Below are positions 36,718 through 44,868 of a stretch of 64,000 nucleotides of DNA, piece after piece. Under the pieces are notes generated by a model that worked only from the letters and a program-made list of their open reading frames with translations, ran no database searches and was not told where the DNA came from. The stretch comes from Planctomycetia bacterium (lineage in GTDB: Bacteria > Planctomycetota > Planctomycetia > Pirellulales > Thermoguttaceae), in assembly GCA_030527015.1 (NCBI GenBank), contig JAUNBR010000010.1, forward strand, positions 1-64,000, written 5' to 3'. The translations under genes and the position numbers were made by a program. Each line of letters starts with the position of its first letter. Within the stretch, counting starts at the first letter, position 1.

Positions 36718-36820
36718 TTATTCCTGATTCACCACAAAATCAGCTTCTCTCGGAATTCTGTTTTCCTGCCAGCTGTAGGCTGGGCAAAATGCTTTTTCAG
36801 TAAAACGCACAATAAAATAA
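36718..36820 (-). repeat. TATAC element, decayed, with CCTGCCAGC cassette
   Basis: Reverse copy TTATTCCTGATTCACCACAA with CCTGCCAGCTGTAGG then CTGGGC at the apex. The gap 36631-37768 also has GGGGAGGAAATG at 36936-36947, opening only a 15-codon frame. The rest is decayed repeat. Confidence 0.55.
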
Positions 36821-37151
36821 GTTCCGCCATATTTTTTATGCCAGGAACAAAAATTACAGGCCACGCAAAAAACGAAAAAGGCCAGATTTTATAGTATACT
36901 ATTAATAATTATATCGTTTTATTTCACGTCGGGAAGGGGAGGAAATGACGACTTTCAAATTACGTTTCAATAATAGGTCCGTTTCCGCTTAACTTTTTAT
37001 TTTAGTTCGTCTTCACAGAAAACCTTTTCACGGAAATGATTCTCTCTGATACACACTAAGAAATTTTCATTTCCCTCGTCCACAGAAAAGTATTCGGTAT
37101 TTTCGAGTCTCGGCCGCAGGCCAGCAGGGGACCGGGCAAAAAATGCCTGCT

Positions 37152-37262
37152 TTTATACGGGCTCTACTTTAAATTTCCGTTTTGTGCGGCTCTGGAAGCA
37201 GGTATTTTCAGTAAAGTTAAATGCCCGGGGAAACGGAAATTTTTAGTGTATCGGGCATAAAA
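37152..37262 (+). repeat. TATAC element
   Basis: Forward copy TTATACGGGCTCTACTTTAA ... TAGTGTATCGGGCATA. A reverse half-copy with a GGCCGCAGGCCAGCAGGGG insert precedes it at about 37055-37151, forming a head-to-head pair. Confidence 0.85.
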
Positions 37263-37439
37263 TTTCGCAAAATAAGAATTTTGAAAAGACATATCCATAA
37301 TTTTAAGCGTAATATTCTATAAATTTTTCGCTTTTAGAGATATTTCACGATACATGAAGCGCTGAAAAGTGAAAACTTATAGGGTATCGGGGTTAAAAAC
37401 GCTCATTTTACAAAAATTACCATTCTATTTTTTATAAAA

Positions 37440-37482
37440 TAGCCCTCTTCTGTAAAATTTTTTTCGGCGGGGGCTTTTTTTT
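37440..37482 (+). terminator. possible terminator hairpin
   Basis: TAGCCCTC pairs imperfectly with GGGGGCT across a 25-base loop and is followed by TTTTTTTT. No plus-strand gene lies directly upstream, so its role is unclear. Confidence 0.35.
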
Positions 37483-37768
37483 CGGAAAAGGAACCGATAT
37501 GATAATAGAAAAAGAATTTTTTGTATGAACCGGTTCACTTTATGATTTTTGTTTTTGCAGCCACCTAAACAGGCTTTTTAAATTGCGAAATACAGAAAAA
37601 AGAATATTTATTGTACGCCGGAAATGCCATACAGCTTCCATTTTATTTTCATCTTTCACTTTCAGCCGACCTGCGGACAGGCCGGAAACTGAATATTACA
37701 GTACTTCTGATATATTACACCGTGCATCAGTATATCAGAAAATAAGACCTTTTTTAGGAAAATTTCTC

Positions 37769-38479
37769 ATGAGTGATAATTATAGAGATAACTCGACAGA
37801 TTTTGTATTAGGGATCGGGGACGATGATTTAAATCTGGACTCAGATAAATTATCGATTTTACGCCCACGCAAAGAATTTGATTGGGATGATTTTTACCGC
37901 CAGGGAACACCACCGTGGGACACCGGTTTAATTGAACCAGATTTAATCCGTCTGGTGGAAGAGAAATTAGTCTCACCCTGCTCCACTCTGGAAATCGGAT
38001 GCGGAAGCGGAGTGGACGCAATTTATTTAGCGAAAAAAGGTTTTGAGGTAACGGCGATCGATTCTTCTCCCATGGCGATCGACCGAGCACACTCACGCGC
38101 AAAAAACGATAATGTTTTACTGCGAATCGTGTATGATGACATTTTTAAATTCACCCCATCCGCGGGAACCTATGATTTTGTGTACGATATAGGATTTTAT
38201 CATTTTATTCGGAAAACCCATTTAACTCAATTTATGGACATTCTGTGGAAACTGACGAAACCAGGCTCCATGTATTTCACACTGGCTGGTGACGAAACGG
38301 ATGAATTCGAAGGTCCGCCAGAATATTTGCAGTTTTTACCCGGATTATCAAAAGATAAAATTTTTAATGAACTCGGCTGCCTTTTTGAGGAAATTAAAAT
38401 CTGGCCAGGTACGCTGTACTCACGGTTCCGTAAAGCACCACATAAAGCCTGGGCATGCCTTTTTAGACGTCCTTTTTAA
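37769..38479 (+). CDS. SAM-dependent methyltransferase (TPMT/TehB-like)
   Basis: 236 residues from the ATG at 37769, with TAGGAAA 8-9 bases upstream. A longer frame from 37583 runs back through decayed TATAC sequence. WDDFYRQGTPPWDTG resembles the substrate region of thiopurine-methyltransferase-like enzymes. Motif I is TLEIGCGSGVDAIYLA, followed by VTAIDSSPMAIDRA. YDFVYDIGFYHFI is the later motif. It should transfer a methyl group to a small molecule or oxyanion; the substrate cannot be read from sequence. A TATAC element separates it from acpS. Confidence 0.8.
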   Translation: MSDNYRDNSTDFVLGIGDDDLNLDSDKLSILRPRKEFDWDDFYRQGTPPWDTGLIEPDLIRLVEEKLVSPCSTLEIGCGSGVDAIYLAKKGFEVTAIDSSPMAIDRAHSRAKNDNVLLRIVYDDIFKFTPSAGTYDFVYDIGFYHFIRKTHLTQFMDILWKLTKPGSMYFTLAGDETDEFEGPPEYLQFLPGLSKDKIFNELGCLFEEIKIWPGTLYSRFRKAPHKAWACLFRRPF

Positions 38480-38571
38480 TGTTCAAAAAAGATTTTTCTT
38501 TTTTCTTTGGAGGGATATACATTCCGGCCCATTTTATCATTTTATTTTATACTTTCTCTGATATTTTGAGA

Positions 38572-38679
38572 TTTACTGGTTCCACTTTAAATTTCCGTTT
38601 TGTGCGGCTCTGAAAGCAGGCATTTTCAGAGAAGTAAAATGCCGGGGAAGCGAAAATTTATAGTGTATCGGGTATACAT
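38572..38679 (+). repeat. TATAC element (close to consensus)
   Basis: Forward copy TTACTGGTTCCACTTTAAAT, TTTTGTGCGGCTCTGAAAGC, AGGCATTTTCAGAGAAG, AAAATGCCGGGGAAGCG and ATAGTGTATCGGGTATA. It is one of the best-preserved copies. Confidence 0.92.
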
Positions 38680-38763
38680 AAAATTCTCATTTTTGTGATT
38701 ATAATAAAGAATGAACGTGGAGCCGGTAATCACGCAGCTTTTAGCAGAAAGTGAAAAGACCGC

Positions 38764-39183
38764 ATGCGGATTTACGGAATCGGAACAGATATTACTGAGT
38801 GTGCCAGGGTAAAACGAATTCTGGAGAAACATGGTGATTATTTTATCCATCATGTTTATTCTGACTGGGAGGCAGCATACTGCGGACAGCGAAAACAGGC
38901 GGTGGAAAGTTTTACAGGCAGATGGTGCGCAAAAGAAGCGATTTTAAAAGCAGTCGGAACCGGCTGGATTCGTGGAATTTCCTGGCGGGATATGGATATT
39001 CGGGCAGATATTTCCGGAAAACCTTTTGTTTTTTTAGGTGGTGGTGTTCTGGAAAAAGTTCAGAAAGAAGGCATTTCTGACATTCAGGTTTCCATTTCTC
39101 ACTGCCAGTCACACGCGACAGCCTTCGCGGTGGCCATCTGCGGAGAGAATTCCTTCCCGGAAGAACGCAGAATTACCCGATAA
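38764..39183 (+). CDS. acpS: holo-ACP synthase AcpS
   Basis: 139 residues, normal for AcpS. It attaches 4'-phosphopantetheine from CoA to acyl carrier protein. Metal/CoA residues are Asp9 in YGIGTDITE and Glu58 in GRWCAKEAILKAVG. SISHCQSHATAFAV is the C-terminal signature. The target ACP gene is at 50.5 kb. The tail after ICGE is short and probably disordered. The ribosome site is weak (GAAAAGA). Confidence 0.92.
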   Translation: MRIYGIGTDITECARVKRILEKHGDYFIHHVYSDWEAAYCGQRKQAVESFTGRWCAKEAILKAVGTGWIRGISWRDMDIRADISGKPFVFLGGGVLEKVQKEGISDIQVSISHCQSHATAFAVAICGENSFPEERRITR

Positions 39184-39242
39184 ATTTTTGTATACGATAA
39201 ATTTAATCTTCATCCTTAAATTTAATTTTCATCCTTCCAGCT

Positions 39243-39390
39243 TTTATACCCGATACACTATAAAATTCTGCTTCTCCTGTCCGCACCGAAAGGCAGACCG
39301 GCTTTTTGTTCCCCTGTCAGCATCAGGCTTTTCTGAAAATGCCTGCTTTCAGAGCCACATAAAATGAAAATTTAAAGTGGAGCCAGTATG
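39243..39390 (-). repeat. TATAC element with two insertions
   Basis: Reverse copy of about 148 bases: a CCTGTCCGCACCGAAAGGCA variant cassette and apex CCTGTCAGCATCAGG are both present. The left end GTGGAGCCAGTATG is intact. The gap 39184-39830 also has a decayed copy at about 39580-39652. Confidence 0.85.
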
Positions 39391-39652
39391 GTACAAGAAT
39401 ATCTGTATCCATGACCTGATAAAATATAAAACCTGGACATTTTTGTTTTTTGCCACACAATATTTCTCATTTTTTGAAATTATTCTTAAAATTTTCTTAT
39501 TTTCTTGAAAAAAACTTTCTTTTTTAGTAGTATTTTTGGATAAGTAAAGTAAAATAAAGAAATAAGTTTTTTTATGATGATGTCATTTTAAACTTCATTT
39601 TCGCACGGCCACAGAAACAGATTTCATAGCACAAAAGTTGCCGGCAAGAAAT

Positions 39653-39762
39653 TATCCTGGCTTTCATTTAAATTTTCATTTTATGCGGCTCTAAAAACAG
39701 ACATTTTCAGAAAAGCAAAAATGCAGGGAACGTGGAAATTTATAGTGCATGGGGTATAAAAT
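39653..39762 (+). repeat. TATAC element
   Basis: Forward copy ATCCTGGCTTTCATTTAAAT ... ATAGTGCATGGGGTATA, about 70 bases before the next gene. Confidence 0.85.
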
Positions 39763-39830
39763 GGATCAGACGATAAAATACACCCGTTAAGAACTTTTTT
39801 TGCTTTCTTTAATTTTTTACAGAGGATACC

Positions 39831-41912
39831 ATGACACCGAACTCCGATTTTCCTAAATTTCCTTTTGAGGATGACCCCTCTTCTAAAGATTCCTCCTCTT
39901 CTGAAGAAAATACTCCTGGATCGACGGAAGATTTCTTTTCTGATCTGGAAATGAACCAGCAGGAAAATGAAACTTCTTCTCCGGAATTTAGTGATATGTT
40001 TAGTCTTTCCGAAGAAGGAGAAATTTCCGAAAACGCACAGGATGATATTCTGCTGGAAGACACGCAGAATGATTCAGAAGAAGTACAAAAAGAGGAAGAA
40101 TTTCTGGAAGAGACCGACGATTTTTCTGGTGTTCCACAAGAAGAGACCGAAAAAGACGAAACGGCAGGCATTTCGGAAGAGGAAGATATTCTGGAAGATT
40201 CAGATCCTGAAACAGTCACTTCGTCCGTGGAACTGGGAGAAATGACGTTTTCCGTTTCCGAAAGCTCTGAAATGACAGGAAAAGTTCTTATCGGTGAAGC
40301 AGGAGATGAGGGAAGTTTTGTTTTGCACCATGCACTGGAACCGAATGAGCAGGTGGAAATTATTCATGTGGCACACGAAAATGCACCAGAAGAATTTATG
40401 CCCATGGAAGATGCATCCCCTGAACATGGTGGTATTTTTACATTATCTTCTGGTAATCATGCGTTACCGGAACCGGTGGAGGGCGGCTTTCGTTTTGATG
40501 GAAATATAAACGGAACGACAGATTCCTTAAAAGATTCAGAGAAACCACAGATTCATGATCGTCGGGTACGCTGTCCAGGATGTGAACAGGAATATTTGCT
40601 GAGTGAACTTATAGACGCAGAAACCGGAGAAGCACTAATTTTAACATCTCTTCTGCCACAAGAGGAAGTGCAAGAATACAGTCTGGCAGGAGATTTCACA
40701 TCAGGAGAAGGTTTTGGTGCAGCAGGCGGAATGGATTTTGGGGGAAGCGCAGCGACTTCTGGTAAAGTACGTACCCCTTTAAAGAAAGCTGCACCGAGAA
40801 AGAAACGAAGCGCGGTTAAAGAAATTATTAGTGTGGTTCTTGGTGGACTGCTGGCACTTCCGATCGTTCATGTGCTTCTTTTAGTGATTAAAGGAGACGA
40901 AAGAAATATTCCGAAAATGCCCACGCCATTTTTCCAGGAAACATATTATCATGTGAATGACGAATCCTGGAAATGGTTCCCCACTTTCCTTTTACCCTGG
41001 TATGATCCCGCCGTTCATACCTCTGCGGATTATAAGGCGAATCGAGACGCACAGACAGATATTCAGATGAATGAAGAACTGGCAGAAGAAGAACTTCCTG
41101 ACGCAGAGGGAATGGATGAAACACAGGAAAATCTGCCGAATGGAGGAGAAGAGCTCGTGCCTGAAGGAGCTGGCGCTGTTATGGAAGATAACATGGAAAC
41201 AGAAGAAGAGGATATTTCACTGGAACCAGGATCCGGTGGAACATGGGAAGAAGAACTCGAAGATACTCCCGATTCAGGAATGGAAATTTCAGAAGAAAGC
41301 GTGGAAAACGAGCAAAATATTTTACCTGACAGTGAAATACCCGCCGAAATTCCGTCTGACCAGGGAAACACTACTGAAAATACACAGGGAAACACCACCG
41401 AAAAAACTGGTATTACCCAGCGCATTTATCATGAAAAAGAACTGGAAAAAGCAGTAAAAACGATTCCTGAAAGACTTACCCTGAAAACGGTGGACCAGCT
41501 AAATGTTTTGGCAGAAGCTCTTACATTTTACCAGTCTGTCCCTGGAGGAAATCCCTCTGAAAAAGCGAGTACCGATTTTTTCAAAAAAATTCTTGCTTCA
41601 GGTAAAACTCGAGAAGCATTAAATAATATTACTCTCGAAAAACTGGCACCTGAACATAACGGACTGGGCGTATTTTTTGCTGGTACCATTAAAAGTAAAG
41701 AATTATTGCCCTCTGGAGAACTTCTGCGTGTGGAGATCTCTGGAAAAGAGGCAAAAACGGTAACCGTCTTTCATAAAGAAAATTCAGGACTTAAAGAAGG
41801 AAATCTTTATCTCTTTACGGGAGTAATCGTGGATCCGAGTCAGGAAACGTTTTCCGAGGATTTATCAGAACCTGTGATTATTTGGCGAGGAGTGGCCGAA
41901 GAAATTAAATAA
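39831..41912 (+). CDS. acidic zinc-ribbon membrane protein of unknown function
   Basis: 693 residues. Residues 1-135 are extremely acidic and Ser-rich. VRCPGCEQEYLLSELID (about 243-260) is half of a zinc-ribbon-like site with one C-x2-C; a second pair is not evident. A basic patch KKAAPRKKRS precedes a single membrane span EIISVVLGGLLALPIVHVLL (about 335-355). After WYDPAVH there is a second acidic stretch (about 405-530), then a folded C-terminus VFFAGTIKSKELL...VTVFHKENSG...LYLFTGVIVD that could be an OB-like beta domain. AGAGGA sits 4 bases before the ATG. It is a single gene. I cannot assign a function; zinc-ribbon plus membrane span suggests an envelope-associated cytoplasmic sensor or scaffold. 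Confidence 0.7.
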   Translation: MTPNSDFPKFPFEDDPSSKDSSSSEENTPGSTEDFFSDLEMNQQENETSSPEFSDMFSLSEEGEISENAQDDILLEDTQNDSEEVQKEEEFLEETDDFSGVPQEETEKDETAGISEEEDILEDSDPETVTSSVELGEMTFSVSESSEMTGKVLIGEAGDEGSFVLHHALEPNEQVEIIHVAHENAPEEFMPMEDASPEHGGIFTLSSGNHALPEPVEGGFRFDGNINGTTDSLKDSEKPQIHDRRVRCPGCEQEYLLSELIDAETGEALILTSLLPQEEVQEYSLAGDFTSGEGFGAAGGMDFGGSAATSGKVRTPLKKAAPRKKRSAVKEIISVVLGGLLALPIVHVLLLVIKGDERNIPKMPTPFFQETYYHVNDESWKWFPTFLLPWYDPAVHTSADYKANRDAQTDIQMNEELAEEELPDAEGMDETQENLPNGGEELVPEGAGAVMEDNMETEEEDISLEPGSGGTWEEELEDTPDSGMEISEESVENEQNILPDSEIPAEIPSDQGNTTENTQGNTTEKTGITQRIYHEKELEKAVKTIPERLTLKTVDQLNVLAEALTFYQSVPGGNPSEKASTDFFKKILASGKTREALNNITLEKLAPEHNGLGVFFAGTIKSKELLPSGELLRVEISGKEAKTVTVFHKENSGLKEGNLYLFTGVIVDPSQETFSEDLSEPVIIWRGVAEEIK

Positions 41913-41956
41913 AAAAACCTTTTTTACAGACCTAAAATCCGTGGATTTCCTTTAAT

Positions 41957-42083
41957 TTTATACCCGATGTACTACAAAATTCTGCTTCTCCGGCATTTTT
42001 GCTTCCTGCCCGCAGCAGGCTGGGCTGAAAATGCCGGGTTTCAGAGACGTACAAAACGGAAATTTAAACGAAAATCCATATAA
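41957..42083 (-). repeat. TATAC element with CCTGCCCGC cassette
   Basis: Reverse copy TTATACCCGATGTACTACAA with apex CCTGCCCGCAGCAGGCTGGG then CTGAAAATGCC. Left end ACGAAAATCCATATAAA. Confidence 0.88.
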
Positions 42084-42199
42084 ATTTTCCACGACCGAAA
42101 AAGCAGAATTTCGCACATCACGGAATACGGAAGTCCTTTCTGAATAACAGACGGACAAAATTCATTCATACGAAGCATCAGAAAAAAAGAATTACCTAT

Positions 42200-42261
42200 T
42201 TTTTTAGAAAACGAAAGTTTTTTATCCTGCTTTTTTCAGAAAACGAGAGGTTTTTACCCTG
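42200..42261 (+). repeat. 31-bp direct tandem repeat upstream of tRNA-Leu
   Basis: Two similar units, each AGAAAACGA(A/G)AG followed by TTTTT and A(T/C)CCTGC. They lie about 90 bases before the tRNA. No function is evident. Confidence 0.6.
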
Positions 42262-42287
42262 CCACATAAAAAATTTCTCCTCCCCTC

Positions 42288-42315
42288 TTGTGGAAAATAA
42301 AAAAAACGTTATATT
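42288..42315 (+). promoter_or_regulatory. probable sigma70-type promoter of tRNA-Leu
   Basis: TTGTGG at 42288-42293 and TATATT at 42310-42315, with a 16-base spacer, 36 bases before the mature tRNA. Confidence 0.5.
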
Positions 42316-42351
42316 TATATTTAATCTCTCAGGATTTATGAGGGATTTCAT

Positions 42352-42437
42352 GCTGAAATGGCGGAATTGGCAGACGCGCTAGGTTCAGGTCCTAGTCCAA
42401 GTTAAATTGGGTGGAGGTTCGAGTCCTCTTTTCAGCA
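42352..42437 (+). tRNA. tRNA-Leu (anticodon CAG)
   Basis: 86 nt, class II tRNA. The acceptor GCTGAAA pairs with TTTCAGC, and discriminator A is at 42437. The anticodon stem is CTAGG/CCTAG with loop TTCAGGT, so the anticodon is CAG (42386-42388), reading CUG. A long variable arm follows (CCAAGTTAAATTGG), then a T arm with TTCGAGT. No CCA is encoded. A terminator follows 12 bases later, so it is a single-gene transcript. Confidence 0.96.
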
Positions 42438-42448
42438 TTTTTCATGAG

Positions 42449-42485
42449 AGTCAGCGATATTTTCTCTTTATCGCTGGCTTTTTTT
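42449..42485 (+). terminator. rho-independent terminator of tRNA-Leu
   Basis: Stem AGTCAGCGATA / TATCGCTGGCT (one G-T pair), 9-base loop and seven T. Confidence 0.88.
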
Positions 42486-42496
42486 ATATCGACTTT

Positions 42497-42590
42497 TTAT
42501 ACCCGATACACTATAAAATTCCGCATCTCCGGCATTTTGCTTCGCTGAAAATGCTGGGAAAATGAAAAGTTATCGTGCCTGGAGTATCAT
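42497..42590 (-). repeat. TATAC element, symmetric chimera
   Basis: Both ends are of the right-end type: TTATACCCGATACACTATAA on one side and AGTTATCGTGCCTGGAGTAT on the other, around GGCATTTTGCTTCGCTGAAA. The TGTGCGGCTCTGAAAG arm is missing. Confidence 0.82.
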
Positions 42591-42677
42591 CTATTTTTAA
42601 TAAAGTTTTTTTGTGCGGAAGAATAATAACTTTTTTGGCACATTACGTTTTGTAATTATACAGGAGGTTTCCCTGAT

Positions 42678-43676
42678 ATGTTCGTGGACGAAGTGGAAAT
42701 TTTTGTAAAAGGCGGACGCGGAGGGGACGGATGCGTCAGTTTTTTACGCGAAAAGTATATTCCGAAAGGTGGGCCGGACGGAGGAGATGGTGGAAATGGA
42801 GGAAGTATCATTCTGGAAGCGAAAGCTGGAGTGGACAGCCTTTCTTCTTTCGCGATGAAAAAGCACTGGACAGGAAACCGCGGAGTACATGGACAGGGAA
42901 GTCAGAGACACGGCGCCTCCGCCCAAGATACGGTGCTTTATGTACCGCCAGGAACGCTGGTTTTTGATGCGAAACAGGGATTTTTAATGAAAGATCTTGC
43001 GCATCCCGGAGATCGGGTTCATGTCGCACGGGGAGGAGTCGGCGGAAAAGGAAATCTGCGGTTTAAATCTTCCAGGAACCGTGCGCCGCGGGAACACACA
43101 CCTGGAACGGAGGGAGAGGAACGTCTCCTGCGTTTAGAACTGAAAGTAATCGCGGATGTAGGCCTGGTCGGGAAGCCGAACGCCGGGAAAAGTACGCTTT
43201 TAAGCCGGCTTTCTCGTGCACGGCCAGAAATCGCCGCGTACCCTTTTACCACAAAATATCCGCATCTGGGGCGTATTCAGATCGACATGGATCACTCTAT
43301 TATTATGGCGGACATTCCTGGTTTAATTGAAGGTGCTCATCGTGGAACAGGCCTGGGGCATGAATTTTTACGGCACATTCAGCGTGCGGGAATTCTTGTG
43401 CATCTCGTGGAACCTCTGCCCATGGACGGAACAGACCCCATCACAAATTACCAGACGATTCGTCAAGAACTGGAAAAATATGATCCTCTGCTGGTTAAAA
43501 GACCTGAAATTATCGTCGTATCTAAAGGTGAAATTCCAGAAGCAGAGTCTGTTCGTGCTGAAATGGAAAAACTTACGGGGCAGGAGGTTCTGGTTATTTC
43601 GGCGGTGACCGGGCTTCATTTAAATAAGTTACTGGCAAGAATTTTACAGCATCTGGAAAAGGATGATTCAGAATGA
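42678..43676 (+). CDS. obg: Obg/CgtA family GTPase
   Basis: 332 residues. The Gly-rich Obg fold (1-158) is followed by the G domain: G1 GLVGKPNAGKST, switch PFTTKYPHLG and G3 DIPGLIEGA. The C-terminal OCT domain of some relatives is absent. Obg binds ribosomal large subunits and controls growth. The G4 motif NKxD appears as SKGE in VVSKGEIPEA, so the guanine-specificity Asp is replaced by Glu. AGGAGGT lies 9 bases before the ATG, one of the strongest ribosome sites in the window. It overlaps coaX by ATGA, so the two are co-translated. Confidence 0.93.
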   Translation: MFVDEVEIFVKGGRGGDGCVSFLREKYIPKGGPDGGDGGNGGSIILEAKAGVDSLSSFAMKKHWTGNRGVHGQGSQRHGASAQDTVLYVPPGTLVFDAKQGFLMKDLAHPGDRVHVARGGVGGKGNLRFKSSRNRAPREHTPGTEGEERLLRLELKVIADVGLVGKPNAGKSTLLSRLSRARPEIAAYPFTTKYPHLGRIQIDMDHSIIMADIPGLIEGAHRGTGLGHEFLRHIQRAGILVHLVEPLPMDGTDPITNYQTIRQELEKYDPLLVKRPEIIVVSKGEIPEAESVRAEMEKLTGQEVLVISAVTGLHLNKLLARILQHLEKDDSE

Positions 43677-44467
43677 AACATATCGCGGCGGATATAGGAA
43701 ATTCGCGGTTTAAACTGCGGTTTAAGGATGAGATTTTTTCCATATTTTCACATCCTGATATGTCTGCCCGTCTGCATTCTGTAATGGATACGATTCAAAA
43801 AAATTTTTCAGATTCAGATTTTTCAGATACATTTTGCTGGTGGATTTCCTGCGTTCACCGGCCCACGCTGGCACGACTTCAGGAATGGCTTCAGGAAGCG
43901 CGGCCGCAAGATAAAATTCAGATATTAAATTACACGGACCTTCCTCTTTTTGTGGACGTCAGGACGCCTCAGGCCGTGGGAATGGACCGGCTCTTGGCGG
44001 CGGTGGCTGCGAATAAATACCGCCAGAAAGATCGGGCAGCGATTATCGTGGATATGGGAACGGCCATCACCACGGACCTTCTTCAAGAATCTGGAACATT
44101 TTGTGGCGGCGCGATTTTACCTGGCATAAATATTTCAGCTGAAGCTCTCCACCATTACACAGACGCCCTGCCGCGGGTGTCTTTTGAAAACGATTCCCTT
44201 CCCACAGTTATCGGAAAGGACACCCCGTCTGCACTAAAATCTGGCATTTACTGGGGAACGGTGGGAATGATCCGAGAATTAACCCGAAAAATAAGCCAGA
44301 ATTTTGTAACGCCCCCTCATGTTTTCCTTACTGGCGGATATGCAAAATTTATTGCACAGGGATTATCTTCAGATATTTTTCAGGATGAGAAACTGTTTCA
44401 TTATGAAATTGTCCCAGAAATGGTCCTGGAAGGAATTATTGAGGTAATAAAAAGAAAAAATCCTTGA
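43673..44467 (+). CDS. coaX: type III pantothenate kinase CoaX
   Basis: 264 residues. It phosphorylates pantothenate, the first step of CoA synthesis. AADIGNSRFKLRF is the phosphate loop with Asp7. GMDRLLAAVAAN is the substrate/dimer motif, and IIVDMGTAITTDLL is the second ATP-site motif. GGAILPGINISAEALH and LTGGYAKF follow. Slightly divergent but complete. The ATG overlaps the obg stop. CoA made here also supplies the AcpS reaction. Confidence 0.9.
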   Translation: MKHIAADIGNSRFKLRFKDEIFSIFSHPDMSARLHSVMDTIQKNFSDSDFSDTFCWWISCVHRPTLARLQEWLQEARPQDKIQILNYTDLPLFVDVRTPQAVGMDRLLAAVAANKYRQKDRAAIIVDMGTAITTDLLQESGTFCGGAILPGINISAEALHHYTDALPRVSFENDSLPTVIGKDTPSALKSGIYWGTVGMIRELTRKISQNFVTPPHVFLTGGYAKFIAQGLSSDIFQDEKLFHYEIVPEMVLEGIIEVIKRKNP

Positions 44468-44491
44468 CAAAATTTTTGACAGATGTAAAAT
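44464..44491 (+). promoter_or_regulatory. promoter-like sequence at the end of coaX
   Basis: TTGACA at 44464-44469 and TAAAAT at 44486-44491, spacer 16. A second TTGACA lies at 44476. It overlaps the coaX stop and leads into a TATAC element 380 bases before htrA. It could drive htrA-holB with a repeat-rich leader, but this is unproven. Confidence 0.4.
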
Positions 44492-44492
44492 A

Positions 44493-44621
44493 TATATACT
44501 GGTTTTCCCTTAATTTTCCGCTTTATATGGTTCTGAAAACAGACACACTCGGCGAACAAAATACCGGCCTGCCTGTGTCGGCGGACAGGGAAAGTGAAAA
44601 TTTACAGTACATCAGGTATAA
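44493..44621 (+). repeat. TATAC element with CCTGTGTC cassette
   Basis: Forward copy TATACTGGTTTTCCCTTAAT with cassette CCTGTGTCGGCGGACAGG at 44572-44589. Right end ACAGTACATCAGGTATA. Decayed reverse sequence follows to 44694. The gap 44468-44868 holds nothing else. Confidence 0.85.
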
Positions 44622-44694
44622 CTCTTCTAAAATTTTCACTTCTCTGAAATTTTGTTTTCCGGCCAGTAGCAGACTGAACTGAAAATGTTCGTTT

Positions 44695-44801
44695 TTATAC
44701 CCGATACACTATAAATTTCCGCTTCTCTGGCATTTTTATTCCGCCGAGAGTGCCTGCTTTCAGAGCCGCACAAAACGGAAAGTTAAAGTGGAACCAGTAT
44801 A
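44695..44801 (-). repeat. TATAC element
   Basis: Well-kept reverse copy TTATACCCGATACACTATAA ... AGTGGAACCAGTATA. The apex is changed to TTATTCCGCCGAGAG. Confidence 0.9.
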
Positions 44802-44868
44802 AGATTTCCATTTTTTATCATATGAAATTTCATTATTTCGTGAAAATTTCAAGAAAAGGATAAAAACC

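Noticed and set aside
36945-36992. 15-codon frame after GGGGAGGAA
   Set aside because: The spacing to the ATG is only two bases, no downstream gene is placed for a leader peptide, and composition is unremarkable.
37440-37482. Considered as a riboswitch or small RNA
   Set aside because: Only a weak imperfect hairpin with a T-run is visible; no conserved core can be recognised.
41063-41425. 120-codon Ser-rich frame opposite the acidic protein gene (and a similar one at 39809-40219)
   Set aside because: These are mirror images of Glu/Asp/Ser codon runs on the coding strand.
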